From Cristatella mucedo (taxonomy: Eukaryota > Bryozoa > Phylactolaemata > Cristatellidae): 55,000 nt of DNA. Positions 1 through 10,807 of the stretch are shown piece by piece. Position 1 is the first letter of the stretch. Each line of letters begins with the position of its first letter. The stretch covers positions 510,001 to 565,000 of the forward strand of contig WPIO01000060.1 in assembly GCA_009760855.2 (NCBI GenBank), written 5' to 3'. The notes under the pieces were generated by a model that saw only the letters and a list, made by a program, of their open reading frames with translations, was not told the origin of the DNA and did no database searches. The translations under genes were made by a program, and so were the position numbers.

Positions 1-636
1 CCGTTTCAAAAGGTTATAACTCAGGAACAGCTAAAAATCTCTGGAAATGTCGGAATCTGGCTGATTTAGGATGATATCCCGTTCACTTTTTCGATAATGA
101 GTAAATGTCCAGACGATACTGAGAAAGTCGGTCCAACCGTCGACTAATTGTCTAGAGTACATTTTAGAAGACAGACGCGTTCAAAATTGGTGATGCTTTT
201 TTGTCTGATTCCGCATGAAAGAAAAGAATTAAAAACGATTTGGCGCGAAAACCGCGTCTCATCCAGACGTAAATCCGGAAGCAAAATATCTCCAGATAAC
301 GAAAAGAGAATCAGGGAAGGTATGATCACGTGGTTTCACATCTACAGCAGATACGGCTCTACCCAAACAGTATATCGATGCACAGAAGCGGAGCCAGAGG
401 GAGCAAGCTCCGAGCTTTCAGCTAGGAGGCCAGTTTTGCAAGATTATCGCCTAAAAGGGCACCGTTAATGGACCCGCCATTAATAAAAAAAATTGTTGCG
501 TACAATCGTCGTGTTTATTCGATGTGCACTCGGAAGCTGCAATAGGAAGTAGGGCATAGTTTCGTCGTCGGTGATGGAATTGCGTTTGTTTAGGGGCTGT
601 CCAGGTCATCGCCACCCAAGATTTATCCCAATGCCT
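1..636. other. Unassigned host sequence
   Basis: Short open frames exist on both strands around 144-468, but they overlap each other and show no domain I recognise. I see no repeat family, RNA gene or splice-bounded exon here. It is left as unassigned host DNA. Confidence 0.4.
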
Positions 637-782
637 GATGAGGTGGTCTGGTCCAATGGTTAAGGTTCTCGCCCTGACAAAGGTCTGGCTAAGGTCGTGG
701 GCTCGAGCCCCAAGGCATATGTGAAGCGCCTGAATAGAGATTAAGTTCTCCTGGGGCGCTATCCAAATGAATTATATTTATT
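637..782 (+). repeat. tRNA-derived SINE, family B
   Basis: The head has an A-box-like segment (TGGTCCAATGG) and a B-box-like segment (GGGCTCGAGCCCC). It is followed by a short hairpin tail ending in GGGCGCTATCC and an AT-rich end. Related copies occur at 40695-40828 (+) and 34668-34806 (-). The tail resembles the 3' end of the L2-like LINE in this window, which suggests that LINE mobilises it. Confidence 0.7.
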
Positions 783-819
783 TTTACCTCCTGGCTCTGT
801 AACTGTCTATAGTCATGTA

Positions 820-1442
820 ATATAATATCTGTCTCTAAATCCACAAAGCCATCAATACTATGTGAGTGTTACACATGAGAGTTTTCTATAGCGCACTCAA
901 AGCCCAAGCGGCCTTCGATACGCATTCGGTAGCCAACAGATTCCATCTCATGTAAAAAACAGAATGCGAAAAGCCTAGCTGCCTCAGGAAGGTAGTTGAA
1001 GTAGTGCGTAGCGTGGAAGTAGCAGCTCAGGACGGCTGGAAAGAATTTGCCACAGGCGGAAGCAGGAGCGTAGATGTCGTTTCGCAAGAACTGTGGAAGC
1101 GCGTTCCACAGTCTAGGATCTGCAGAGGAAAAGCTTCTATTGCCAACGGTTTTTAAGTGGAGGAATGGAACAGCTAATTTATTGTCCATACAGGACCTGA
1201 AGGCACGAGGAGGCTGAAACTGGTGCAGCAGTTCAGCTAGGTATGGAAAGAGACAGGCCGTGGCCTTGGCCTTGTGGATTAGAGTAAGAATCTTTACTCT
1301 GTATCCGCTGATCAACCGGAAGCCATCGGAGCTCCTTCAGTGAAGACACACGGTCAAATATCTGGGATTTTTTAGTTAGCCTCGCAGCCATATTCATCAC
1401 CAGCTGCAGTGGCCTGGTGGCTATTTTTGGTAGCCCAGCCGA
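820..1442 (-). repeat. L2/CR1-like LINE fragment (family II), 3' part
   Basis: The minus strand encodes the C-terminal end typical of L2/CR1 non-LTR elements, including the DPRLWNALP block near 1110-1140. A 3' untranslated tail follows, matching the copies at 1443-2765 and 38590-39105. It is truncated at its 5' side and abuts a second copy of the same family. Confidence 0.7.
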
Positions 1443-2765
1443 AATGTAATGTATTGTATCTCCGTCAGTAACTCCACAAAGTCATATAGACCATGTGGGT
1501 GTTACGCAGGAGAGTTTTGTATAGCGCACTCACAGCCTAAGCGGCTTTCGGTACGCATTCGGTAGCCAACAGACTTCGTCTCACGAAACAAAGAGAAAGT
1601 GGGAAGCATAGCAGAGTCAGGAGAGCAGTTGAGGTAGTGAGTAGCATAGAAGTAGCAGTTCAGGACCGCTGAAAAAGATGTGCCATAGTCGGCAGTTGGA
1701 GAGTAGATGCCGTTGCGTAAGAATTGTGGAAGCGAGTTCCACAGTCTAGGACCTGCAGAGCTAAAGCTTCTGTCGCCAACTGTCTTTAAGCGGAGGAATG
1801 GGACAGCTAATTTATTGTCCACACAGGACCTGAGGGTGCGAACAGGCTGAAACTGATGCAGCAGTTCAGCTAGGTATCAAGGAGCCAATCCGTGGCAGGC
1901 CTAGTGGGTCAGCATAAGGACGTGTTATCTTTATCTATTGATCAACCGGCAGCAAAGTTAGCTCTTTCAGCAAAGGGGAAACGTGCTCAAACCGCTGGGA
2001 CTTAAAGACCAGCCTTGCAGCCATATTCATAGTCCGCTGTAGTGGCATAATAGCTTTCTTTGGTAGCCCAGCCAAAAGGGAATTACAATAATCAAGCCGA
2101 GACAGAACTAAAGAGCTAGTTAAATTTTTTACAAGCCACTGTGGGAGACTGCTTCTAATCTTGGATAGGGATCGGATGTGATGGTTAGCTGTAGAGGCAG
2201 TCTTCTGAATGAAGCTTTTGAAATTGAGGCAGCTGTCGAACACGACACCTAGATTACGAGCACGTGGTGAAGGTCGCACAATAGCATCGCCTATTAGAAC
2301 AGCAAAGCCTTTTAATCCAGCCACACGCTTAGGGTGTCCTATGAGAATCGGTTCGGTTTTATCGTCATTTAATTTCAGGAAGTTTTCCGACATCCAGGAT
2401 CGAAAATCGGCAAGGCAAGCATTCAGTTTCTCAGTTGCTGCAGCAGATTCCGACGGTTTAAATGACAAATACAACTGAGTATCGTCAGCATAGAAGTGAT
2501 ATCCTATTTCATGGGCCCTAATCACTTTTCCCAGAGGTTGCATATAAATGGAGAACAGCAAGGGACCAAGTACAGACCCTTGAGGGACTCCACAGGTGAC
2601 CCTTCTCATGTCTGAGACCTGACCCCCACACGACACGGATTAAACACGATCAGACAAGTATGAGTTAAACCACGCCAGTGCTTCGTCTGCCAGACCGATC
2701 GATGAAAGGGAATTACAAAAATCTAGCCGAAAGATAGCTGTCCCACCCAGTCTCAGTTGCTCGCC
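1443..2765 (-). repeat. L2/CR1-like LINE fragment (family II) with reverse transcriptase
   Basis: The minus strand encodes the core of a non-LTR reverse transcriptase. [13 protein letters not shown] and the catalytic FYADDTQLY block lie at about 2490-2600, followed by [16 protein letters not shown] and a C-terminal GPRLWNSLP block near 1740. An upstream RT segment (LADEALAWFNSYLSDRV) sits at 2640-2700 behind an in-frame stop. The copy is 5'-truncated and broken, so it is dead. Confidence 0.85.
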
Positions 2766-3495
2766 CCTTGGATCAACTTGAAAGGAGGGTGTAGGGAGTA
2801 CTACTGCTTCGCACGCCCCTCCAGCTTGCAGCTGCCTCGCAAAGGTTAAGGTTAGGTCTCCCCCTTGGCTTGCTCTAGGAATGAATCTTGGTGTAATTTC
2901 TTCTCTACACATGTAGTAATCTCGCTCGCTATCAGTTGTATAACCTGCAAAGGACTAATTATGTACTGCTTTATTAGCTTTCTAAAGCGTCCTTCTTGGT
3001 AATCGCTAGGGTTAGTTTTTGTCTCGCAAAAGCATAGGTAGTAGTGGCAAAGAGTCATTTTATTGCAGAAAGCCACCTTAAATACAATTATTTTTATGGC
3101 TGCACATGCCCGAGTCCAGCACCGTTATAGGGGTAAAAGTTACTGCAAGATTCGAGGAAAACCAATCGAAAACCATTGAAAAAAGACACTAACGAAGCGA
3201 ACATCAGGTCATAAAGTTAAAGTAGCACCCGCTTACCAATTGAAAATAAGTTAATAATTTAAACATAAGTTAATAGTTTAAAAGTTGCAAAATAGGTATT
3301 ACGTAAGCATGCTAAACGTTCACCGGATGGCCCGCAATACGCGGTATTGTAGTTGGTACCTAAGAATGATTGACGCCCCTACCGAGAGCTTTGGAGCAAC
3401 CACTATGCCTTCTAGCAAGGAAGCATGAATGTGCACCAGATTAATGGTTTTGTAAAAATGAGATCTCTGAAAGCTAGATGGCTTGCTTTTCGGGT
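2766..3495. other. Unassigned host sequence
   Basis: No convincing coding region, RNA gene or named repeat is visible. The short minus-strand frames at 2852-3076 have no recognisable domain. Confidence 0.35.
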
Positions 3496-3605
3496 GTCTT
3501 TTTTATGTATATAATAATAATAGTACATTTGTATAGCACCCTCAGAGAACACAATCTCTTCCTAGACACTTGACATAGGCTGCAAAGGAAGCGTGATCGA
3601 ATGGT
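3496..3605 (-). repeat. L2-like LINE 3' tail (family I)
   Basis: The reverse complement reads as the family I tail: a GCAGC-type lead, a hairpin around GTTCTCTGAGGG, then an ATT microsatellite. The same tail recurs at 5640-5725, 31500-31875 and 49690-49925. Confidence 0.65.
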
Positions 3606-3764
3606 TAGTGGTGGCATGCTTAGTGTCAAATGACATAACATGTTTAAAAATATATGAAACACACGAAATGGCCGATGGCCCTTTATCGAGGAACTGTGTG
3701 CAGAGAAATCACGATAATGTTCCCACAGTATGTGCATTTCGGTTGACTGCTCAAACCCGTGGGC

Positions 3765-3930
3765 CTTCAATCAGGAGGTAAGGTGCTCGCTCTTCACTAC
3801 TCCGGGTTGTGGGTTCGAGTCTTGCAGTGGATGCCCCTTTATTTTCCACTGCCAGAGTTGGCGACAGCCGTGAAAGCTCTTCTGCCGCTATTTAAATGAG
3901 TCTGCTAAATCAGCCTAAATCAGTTCTACG
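3765..3930 (+). repeat. tRNA-derived SINE, family A (diverged)
   Basis: It carries a GGTAAGGTGCTCGCTCTTCAC head and a B-box-like GGGTTCGAGTC. The body has the family A block of GAAAGCTCTTCTGCCGCTAT followed by CTAAATCAGC. It is more diverged than the copies at 35262 and 40455. Confidence 0.6.
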
Positions 3931-4540
3931 GATAGAAGGATTAGAACCAGCTCTAGTGCACGTTACACGAGCAAGGCTAACATATCGGGCGTTAAATGTC
4001 CACATGTGTGCTCAAGCCAAGTGTAGGCGTACTACCTGAATTTACGAATGTTTTTATATTAAGAAATAACTATGCATTCGTACATACATAAACGTACACA
4101 CGCGAGCACACACGCGAGCACACGCACATATATATGCTAGTGTTATGTGTTGTGTATAAAAGTGTGCGTGTCAACAGTTGGCGTCTCAGTTCTGCTTCCA
4201 GGCCAGAGTTTCATTCGCGAAATCTCACTCAACTTTCCGTTTCACCATCTTTGTAGTCTTGCCGTGATTTCAAAACCAGTTTCTAGCCCACGTGACGATG
4301 GTGCAGGCGTAGCAGGCTGCAGCCAGCCACAGCGAAAATCCTGTCGCATCTAGCTCCCGGCTCGCATCTGGCGCTGGCATGTCGCCATGGAAAAAGTCAC
4401 CGACTGAACTTTGGCACACTGAATCACTGCAGCAGCGGCGTTGAAGCTCCGCCAGATTCCTCCACGAGCGCGGCCACCAAGCGAGTCCTCGCAGGTGCGA
4501 GTTACGGCGAGAATCGGCTCTAATGCACCGAAGCATGCAA
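3931..4540. other. Unassigned host sequence
   Basis: The stretch contains a short alternating CACACGCGAGCACAC tract near 4090-4130. I see no gene. Open frames on both strands at 4147-4545 overlap each other and have no recognisable domain. Confidence 0.35.
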
Positions 4541-5640
4541 TCCACCGAAATCCACTCTAATTAGGCTAACATCGATCGCGCATTAGTTTTTCCGAGCTCA
4601 AATTTTGGCTGTTATTGAAGGGTACATTCGAATTTATCTATCCACCAAGTTTCATTCCACTGTGCCCAATCGTACTACTGCAAATGAGCATCAACGCCGG
4701 AGGCTTGTACCGCAATCCATTTTAGTCCCCTTCAAATTCACCACAATAACAGCTTCGCAAAGCTCCGTAAAGTTTGGAAGATCAAACTACGCTACATGTT
4801 AAATGTACCCAAAAAATTTCGCGCGATTCCGCTCATGCGTTCTCACGAAGTCCATTGCAGTGGCCGGGGTCAATACCGAAATCCACTTCAATCTACCACA
4901 TTCCACCACGAAACGACAGAAATCGTGTTCGAAAAGCTCCCTTTTTGATTTCATATGACAGTGCGCTTGGAAAAAATTGCGCCTAAAAAAATTCACTTGC
5001 ATTGGCATGGCCGTTCTGGTGCAATGCACTGCAATCGACTGCAATAGCCCGGGCCGATACCCCAATCACTTTAATCCACCGAATCCATCGAAAAAGAAAA
5101 TTGAAATAGAATGCGACGAGCTCCATTCTCTATTGCATATGAAATTACACCGCGTTGTGTGCACACCAACGTAAAATAAAAAACAATTTTGCATCCTCGA
5201 ATTATCGCAATGCACGATAATCGCCTGAAATGGCCTGAGAAACTACCGAAATTCACTCAATCCCACTGCAAATCATCACCAAATCGCCATTGCAAAGCTC
5301 TAATTGACATTGCATATAAGACTAGGCTCAGTTCAAAGTGCACCCACAAAATTTCTCTCCGTTGTGCACGCGCATTGTCATGCAATTTACCGCAATCTGA
5401 TGCAAAATGCCCTGAAATCGTCACTTTCTACGGTCAATCTTGGGCATGGCAAGCGGCGGCAATTGCCCGAGATAATACAGCAATCTATGATTGTCTGTTA
5501 CAATTAAAAACGAAGCTGGCGGGAGAAGATCCAATTTTTCTTTTGCATTACAGTGCGCTGTATTAAAAGTGCAGCCGCATCCTTTTAACCAATCACGAAT
5601 CGAAGGCAATGCACAGCAGTCGACGGCAACGGCCAGTTTG
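4541..5640. repeat. Degenerate satellite-like tandem repeat
   Basis: Imperfect units recur about every 150-250 bases. Each has a GCAATGCACT/GCAATCGACT-type segment, a GGCCCGG or GGCCTGAG segment, and an ACCGAAATCCACT-type segment (near 4850-4900, 5020-5080, 5200-5250 and 5370-5420). Short frames cross the region on both strands but look like by-products of the repeat. The left end of the Polinton lies just downstream. Confidence 0.5.
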
Positions 5641-5725
5641 CACCTTTCCTTTGCAGCAAATGTAAAGTGCCTAGAAAGAAAATGAGTTGTGTTAGGGCGC
5701 TAAATCAAATGTGTCGTTATTATTA
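5640..5725 (+). repeat. L2-like LINE 3' tail (family I)
   Basis: GCAGCAAATGTAAAGTGCCT, then the hairpin and an ATT-type microsatellite, match the 3' ends at 31800-31875 and 49835-49925. Confidence 0.65.
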
Positions 5726-5755
5726 TTGTTATTCTGAGCTCGTTTGCGGAGCACA

Positions 5756-5818
5756 CACTCGCTCTCTCCCTCTCGCTCTCTCCCTCTCGCTCTCTCCCTC
5801 TCGCTCTCTCTCTCTCTC
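5756..5818. repeat. CT-rich microsatellite (Polinton target tract)
   Basis: This is an imperfect (CTCTCTCCCTCTCG) tract ending in pure (CT)n directly against the left TIR. The right flank of the element resumes with CTCTCTATCTCTC, so the element inserted into this tract. Confidence 0.85.
5814..5818. repeat. Left target-site duplication, CTCTC
   Basis: The five bases before the first TIR base match 28808-28812. Because the flank is a CT repeat, the exact boundary is uncertain by a base or two. A 5-6 bp duplication is usual for Polintons. Confidence 0.6.
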
Positions 5819-5931
5819 TGATGATAGGAATATTACCTTTTACGACATCGTCTAATTTTTTGCCAACCTCGGTTTCACCATCGGTTGTCAAAAAATTACC
5901 CGATATCGTAAAAGGCAACATTCTATCATCA
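5819..5931. repeat. Terminal palindrome / potential hairpin within left TIR
   Basis: The first ~48 bases (TGATGATAG... through AACC) pair imperfectly with the last ~48 (GGTT... through CTATCATCA). A short apical loop lies around TCGGTTTCACCATC. The mirror copy is at 28695-28807. It could serve as a replication-origin or telomere-like structure; that role is inference. Confidence 0.8.
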
Positions 5932-5973
5932 CTAAATTCAAATCAACATCAATTAGCATACATATTTTTACCT

Positions 5974-5980
5974 TATATAG
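5974..5980 (+). promoter_or_regulatory. TATATAG start-proximal motif of the polymerase gene
   Basis: TATATAG ends 3 bases before the ATG at 5984. The same motif at the same spacing precedes most genes of the element. It lies inside the TIR, so an identical copy sits at 28646-28652 pointing into the integrase gene on the opposite strand. Confidence 0.6.
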
Positions 5981-5983
5981 CAA

Positions 5984-8900
5984 ATGTCTTCACGAATAAG
6001 CCAAATAAATTCTTTCCCTTTTGAATCTAGAAGGTTAATGAATATTGATTTCAAGCCATCAAGTAGAAAATACGTTGGAAAAAAAGGAAGACTAAACAAA
6101 GTTGGTTTTATAGAACCTGTTATTTCTGCTAATGGAAATACCTTAACTTTTTCTTATAAATAAAAAAGAACATATGCAGACTTTGAGTCACTTAAAGAGT
6201 CTCTTAGGTATCAAAAAAATAAATTACTTAACAGAGTTAGAAGTTCATGGAGGTTTGTTAGAGTTCATTTTAAAATATCATTCGACATGAGAATGTTTAA
6301 TAATGGAGACATAGAAAAAAAGGAGCACAATCAAAATCAATGTTAACGATGGATAGTGAATCATCTAACTCAATATATGAAAAAGTAATTCTTTCTTTAG
6401 GAACTAATTCTGAGATGTTAGTAGAAAGAAATGCTGGTTCTGGATGGTTATTTATTGGTTATTATTCATTCTCTGTTGTTATTTCTAAATACATACCTTT
6501 AAGCGGTGGTAAATACATTGAAAAACCTGAATATCTTGTTAAGAAAAAGTGTATAATTAATTTAAAAAATCTTAATGATGAGTTTTACGCTTTGTGGTGT
6601 GTTTTAAGATCTCTAAACCCAATAGAAAGAAATAAGTGGAAAATAAGTGACTTAAAAACGATATTAGCTAATAATCATTCTAATCTTCTTAATGAGATTG
6701 AATGGCCTTTAATGGTTAAAGATGTTAATAAATTAGAGAAAGCAATGAATGTTAGTATAAATGTTTATTCATGTGGGTATAAAGAATCAAGGGTTTCACC
6801 ACTGAGAGTGGTAAAAAAATCAGACGAGAAAGAAGGTAGACACGTAAATCTTTTACTAGTTGTTAAGGGTAAAAAAGAACATTATATGTTGATTAGTAAT
6901 TTTAATTCATTATTTAGACCACCAAAGTCTGGAGGGAAAAAGTATTATTGTCATAGATGCTTAAATAGATTCTTTGATAAAAAACAAGTAGCTAATCATT
7001 TAGAAATATGTGAAAGTATGAGCTCTGGAAACACTGTTTATCTAATGCCACATGGTGATAGTAAGTTTATTAAGTTTGATTCTTTCAAACATCTTAATAC
7101 ATGCCCATACGTTTGTTATGCAGATTTTGAGTGTATAATTGAAAAACAAGAAAATTCTGTAATACACACACCATGCTCAGCTGCTTTTATCATAGTTGAT
7201 TGGAAGGGTGAAGTTTTTGATAGGTTTATTAATGTTGGATCTGATTGTGTTGTTAAGTTTCTACGAAGATTATTTGAGTTATCAGATTTCTTGAAAAGCA
7301 CAGTGATTGAACATAGTGGAGAAAGTAAAATGGATAGTTTAACTGAAAGTGAGTATGATGAATATGAAAATGCTTTATTCTGTTGGATGTGTAAAGAGCC
7401 ATTCAATTATAAAGTAAGTGATTTGAGAAAAGTCCACGATCACTGCCATCTAACAAATAAATATAGAGGCCCAGCGCACCATATTTGTAACTTAAAAGCT
7501 GGAGTTAACTTTAGAAGATGGCAACTTCCTGTTGTATTACACAACTTTAGAGGATATGACTCACATATAATTGTTAAAGCTCTTGAAAATTTTAGTGTTG
7601 AAGCACAACCAATAGCTAATAATCTTGAGAAGTATGTGATGTTAAGAGTTAAAGATATTGTTTTTAAGGATAGTGCATAATTTATGCTTGGTTCATTAAA
7701 CTTTATCGCATCAACAATGGGTAAAACTATTGATTGTTTTCCAATTTCTAACAAAGTTTTAAGTGAACTTTATCCAAATAAAAACCTTAATATGCTAGCA
7801 ACTAAAGGAGAATATCCTTACGAGTTCATGGATTCTTTTGAGAAGTTTTTCACTTCATCTCTTCCGAGTAAAGATGATTTTTATTCAAGTGTTTACATGA
7901 CTGGTATATCCGATGAAAGTTATAAAAAAGGAAATGATGTTTGGAAAGAGTTTGATTGTAAAAATATGTTAGAATATCATAATTTATATCTTCAAACAGA
8001 CGTTTTATTGCTTGCTGATTGTTTCGACAGTTTTAGAAAAGGATTGGTATCAAAACTAAAATTAGATCCAGCAAACTTTGTAACAACACCAAACTTCTCA
8101 TGGAATGCAGTATTCTGGTTTTCAGGAGTAAAGATTGAGTTATTGTCCGATAGAGAGAATTATGACACGATAAAGAAATCTATTCGTGGAGGAATATGTC
8201 AGGTTAGCAGTAGACTTGTTAAGGCAAATAATCCTTTAGTTCCTGATTATGATAAGGATAAACCAATAACATGGATAACTTACCAAGACGCAACAAGTCT
8301 TTATCCTACAGCAATGATGGAGCTTCTTCCACAAGGGAACATTATTGAAATTTCAAGTGAAGGGTGGGATGTTGATAGAATTCTTAAGTTAGAGGATGAA
8401 TCAGATACTGGTTACTTCTTTGTTGTTGATATCGAGTACGATCCAAAAACTAAGGAGTATTACCATGATTTACACAATGAATATCCCCTATGTGCTTCAA
8501 ATAGAGTTGTTAATTGTAGTGAATATTCAAGTTTTCAAAATAAATTCAAAACAGGAGCAAGTAATATTCCAATGTTAATATGTGACTTTAATCCAAAAAA
8601 GGATTATCTTCTTCATTATAGATATTTAAAGTTCTGTTTAACACACGGAATGGTTTGTGATGTAAAGAAAGTTTTTAAGTTTAATCAATCTAGATGGCTT
8701 ACACCTTATATTGAAATGTGTGCTGAAATGAAAGCATTAAATTCCAGTAAAAAGTTTTTAAGAAACCTTTGGAAACTTATAATGAATTCATTATACAGTA
8801 AAACATGTGAAGATGTTGAAAAAAGAGTTAAAACTTATTTAGTTAGTACTATCGATGAAGCAGGAAAAAAGAAATTCAATATACGAATAAGAGATCCAAA

Positions 8901-9603
8901 TATGGTTAACTTTAGAGACTTTGGAGAATATTTGACGATCTTTCAAATGAATCAATCTAAAACAAAATTAAATAAGCCAATATTCATTGGTAGTGCAATT
9001 CTAGATTTATCAAAGTTACATATGCAAAAGTTTTATTACGATGTTATAAAACAGAAATATGGAGACAAGGTTAGTTTAATCTATACTGGCACTGATTCTT
9101 TAATTATGAACGTTGAAACACCTAATCTTTACGATGATATGAAAGCAATGCCTGATTATTTTGATGATGATACAATCGGAAAATTTAAGGATGAGGCAGA
9201 AGGAAAAGTAATTTCAGAAGTTTGCGCTTTAAGACCAAAACTATACTCTGTAAGTATCGTTGATTCTGAAAGAAAAGCTGCCGCAAAAGGAGTAACGAAA
9301 GCAGTTTTAACTAAAACTATGGGGCATGACACATTTGTTAGTTGTTTAACTGAAAGTATAGAAATTTGTAAAGGTACACAAAATGAGAAGTTTGGTGAAA
9401 GTCAAATTAGAAAGTTTCATAAAATATCTCAAGATAAACACGAACTATTTACTAATGAGATGGAAGAAGTTGCACTATCACCATTTGAATCAAAACGTTA
9501 CTGGCTAGGTTGTGGTCGTTGTAGTTATGCTTATGGACATTATAAGATTGAAAAAGCTTTGAGAGAAGGTACTAATCCAGGTCAATGTGATAAATGTATT
9601 TAA
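5984..9603 (+). pseudogene. polB: Polinton family B DNA polymerase, disrupted
   Basis: This is the replicative polymerase, expected to be protein-primed as in Polintons and adenoviruses. The start at 5984 follows TATATAG and lies in the TIR. The part from 6340 has a C2HC finger (C204, C207, H220, C224 of that frame), exonuclease motif I ADFEC (261-265), a Cys/His cluster (CWMC 348-351, HDHCH 366-370) and exonuclease motif II NFRGYD (402-407). The part from 7684 has exonuclease motif III (Y98 to D106), polymerase motif A DATSLYP (202-208), motif B with NSLYSKT near 8785-8805, and motif C at 9082-9099. Breaks: in-frame TAA at 6161-6163, a frameshift at or near the A-run 6315-6321, and in-frame TAA at 7678-7680. 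Motif C reads YTGTDS, so the first catalytic Asp position is Gly (codon 9088-9090). It is recognisable throughout but unlikely to be functional as read. Confidence 0.95.
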
Positions 9604-9625
9604 AAAAAATAATTTCATTATAGAA

Positions 9626-9880
9626 ATGGAAAACGAAAATCCAGAGTTTTTAAAAGTTGAAGAAAGCTCTATGGATATAGTTATTTCAGATACTGAGTCA
9701 ATATCAGATACAGAATCCGAAGATCCTGATTATATACCTTAATCCGAATCCGAATCCGAATTCGAATCCGAATCCGAATCTGGGTTTGAGTCTGCTGAAG
9801 ACGACTTTACTTTTTACACTGAAGCTGATGATATACCACCATTTAGAAGTGATTATGTAAATGAAGAAAATGAATTATAA
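9626..9880 (+). pseudogene. Acidic Ser/Glu-rich small protein with an in-frame stop
   Basis: The frame starts at 9626 just after TTATAG (9618-9623) and runs 84 codons to TAA at 9878-9880. An in-frame TAA lies at 9740-9742. The product is extremely acidic; a (TCCGAA)n stretch at 9743-9781 encodes Ser-Glu repeats. I do not recognise a family. It lies between the polymerase and the tandem small-protein cluster, and acidic low-complexity proteins are often DNA mimics or chaperones, but nothing here proves that. Confidence 0.6.
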
Positions 9881-9901
9881 AAAATATATACTTATATAAA
9901 A

Positions 9902-10177
9902 ATGGACGTCTCGAGAATTCTAAGCTGTGAACAATCCAGAGATAAGGCTGTAAAGATCTGTCTTCAAAAACTTAAAGGTAATGATCAACGTATAGTTAGA
10001 CACTCTCTTGATAAACTCATTCCAGATTTAGATAGTTCGTTTGATACTGTTCTTATAGAAATCTGTGAAGCTTCTGATAAGCTAATGGATTGTAGAGGTA
10101 AGATAAATGAAATGCTTGAAGAAGCTGCAAAGAAATCAAAAACCCCAAAAACAAAACAAGGTGTACAAATTAATTGA
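9902..10177 (+). CDS. Small helical protein, tandem family member 1
   Basis: This 91-residue protein starts at 9902 after TTATATAAAA. It is the first of five neighbouring genes with a shared layout. An N-terminal SRILxC block (residues 4-9) followed by a helix with basic residues comes first. A second helix follows with an L-I/L-E-I/L-C-E/D segment (LIEICEAS, about 51-58). The C-terminus is lysine-rich. The family was not recognised. It is predicted mostly helical, without a signal peptide or membrane segment. Length near 90 residues would suit a single small helical bundle. Confidence 0.75.
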   Translation: MDVSRILSCEQSRDKAVKICLQKLKGNDQRIVRHSLDKLIPDLDSSFDTVLIEICEASDKLMDCRGKINEMLEEAAKKSKTPKTKQGVQIN

Positions 10178-10210
10178 ATTAAATATTTCTTAAATTCTAT
10201 ATATAGGAAC

Positions 10211-10468
10211 ATGGATCAAAAAGTTTCAAGAATTCTTTGCTGTGATTATGCTAGAAGAATTGCAATATCAGCTATTTATGGTTTTGAATATCCCTATGAA
10301 CTAAGATTTTATGAACATATTGGTAATTTAAGTGATGATATTTTAAGTGAGTTGTTAGAGATCTGTGATGAGAGTGAAATTTTTTTTGAATTAGTTGAAA
10401 AATATGAGGATTATGAACTTAGAAAAAGGTTTTATCATTTAGAAGGCAAATTTAGAAGAAAAAAATGA
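10211..10468 (+). CDS. Small helical protein, tandem family member 2
   Basis: This 85-residue protein starts at 10211 immediately after ATATATAGGAAC. It has MDQKVSRILCCDYARRIA at the N-terminus, almost the same as member 5 at 11095, and LLEICDESE at about 55-63. The stop falls at an A-run (10459-10465), beyond which the next frame carries member 3 without its own promoter-like motif. Members 2 and 3 may therefore have been one two-domain gene. Function is unknown. Confidence 0.75.
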   Translation: MDQKVSRILCCDYARRIAISAIYGFEYPYELRFYEHIGNLSDDILSELLEICDESEIFFELVEKYEDYELRKRFYHLEGKFRRKK

Positions 10469-10769
10469 ACCAATAGTCTCTAAATCAACTAAAGTAGAAA
10501 AAACGGAGTATAAAATTTCAAGGATTCTTTCCAATAAAGAAGCTGTTGTAATTGCAATGATTTTATGTGGATATAAAGGAAGGAGTATTTATTATCCTGG
10601 TTATCCACCAAATTTATATGAAAGTATTATTAGATTAGCTGAAGAAGAAATATCTAAGTTATTAGAGCTTTGTGATGATTATGAAGAATGTCAGGATGAT
10701 CAAATATTATTGAACAATAAATATAGAAGATATTTTGAAAAGTTTAGTGATTTAGAACGAGAAGCTTAA
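10443..10769 (+). pseudogene. Small helical protein, tandem family member 3 (frameshifted second domain)
   Basis: The open frame spans 10443-10769. The family block ISRILSNKEAVVIA lies upstream of the only early ATG (10557), so that ATG would cut off the conserved N-terminus. There is no TATATAG motif before it. LLELCDDYEE near 10650-10680 matches the family's second block. The simplest reading is a second domain, now separated from member 2 by a frameshift in the A-run 10459-10465. Confidence 0.6.
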
Positions 10770-10807
10770 AAAAATCAATTAAACAATTCTTAAACCTTAT
10801 ATAGGAA

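Larger units (their letters stand above)
5819..6039 (+). repeat. Left terminal inverted repeat (221 bp)
   Basis: It matches the reverse complement of 28587-28807 with 4 mismatches by direct reading and no gaps. It contains an outer hairpin (5819-5931), the promoter-like TATATAG (5974-5980), and the start codon plus first codons of the polymerase gene. Confidence 0.95.

Noticed and set aside
638-740. Functional tRNA genes at SINE heads
   Set aside because: A- and B-box-like segments are present, but cloverleaf pairing is poor and each head continues into a SINE body shared between copies.
5667-5921. Short proteins across the CT tract and left TIR
   Set aside because: They are frames through a microsatellite and the TIR hairpin, mirrored at the right end; not genes.
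5974-5980. TATATAG as a classical TATA box
   Set aside because: Transcription about 30 bases downstream would begin inside the coding sequence for almost every gene, so a conventional TATA box does not fit.
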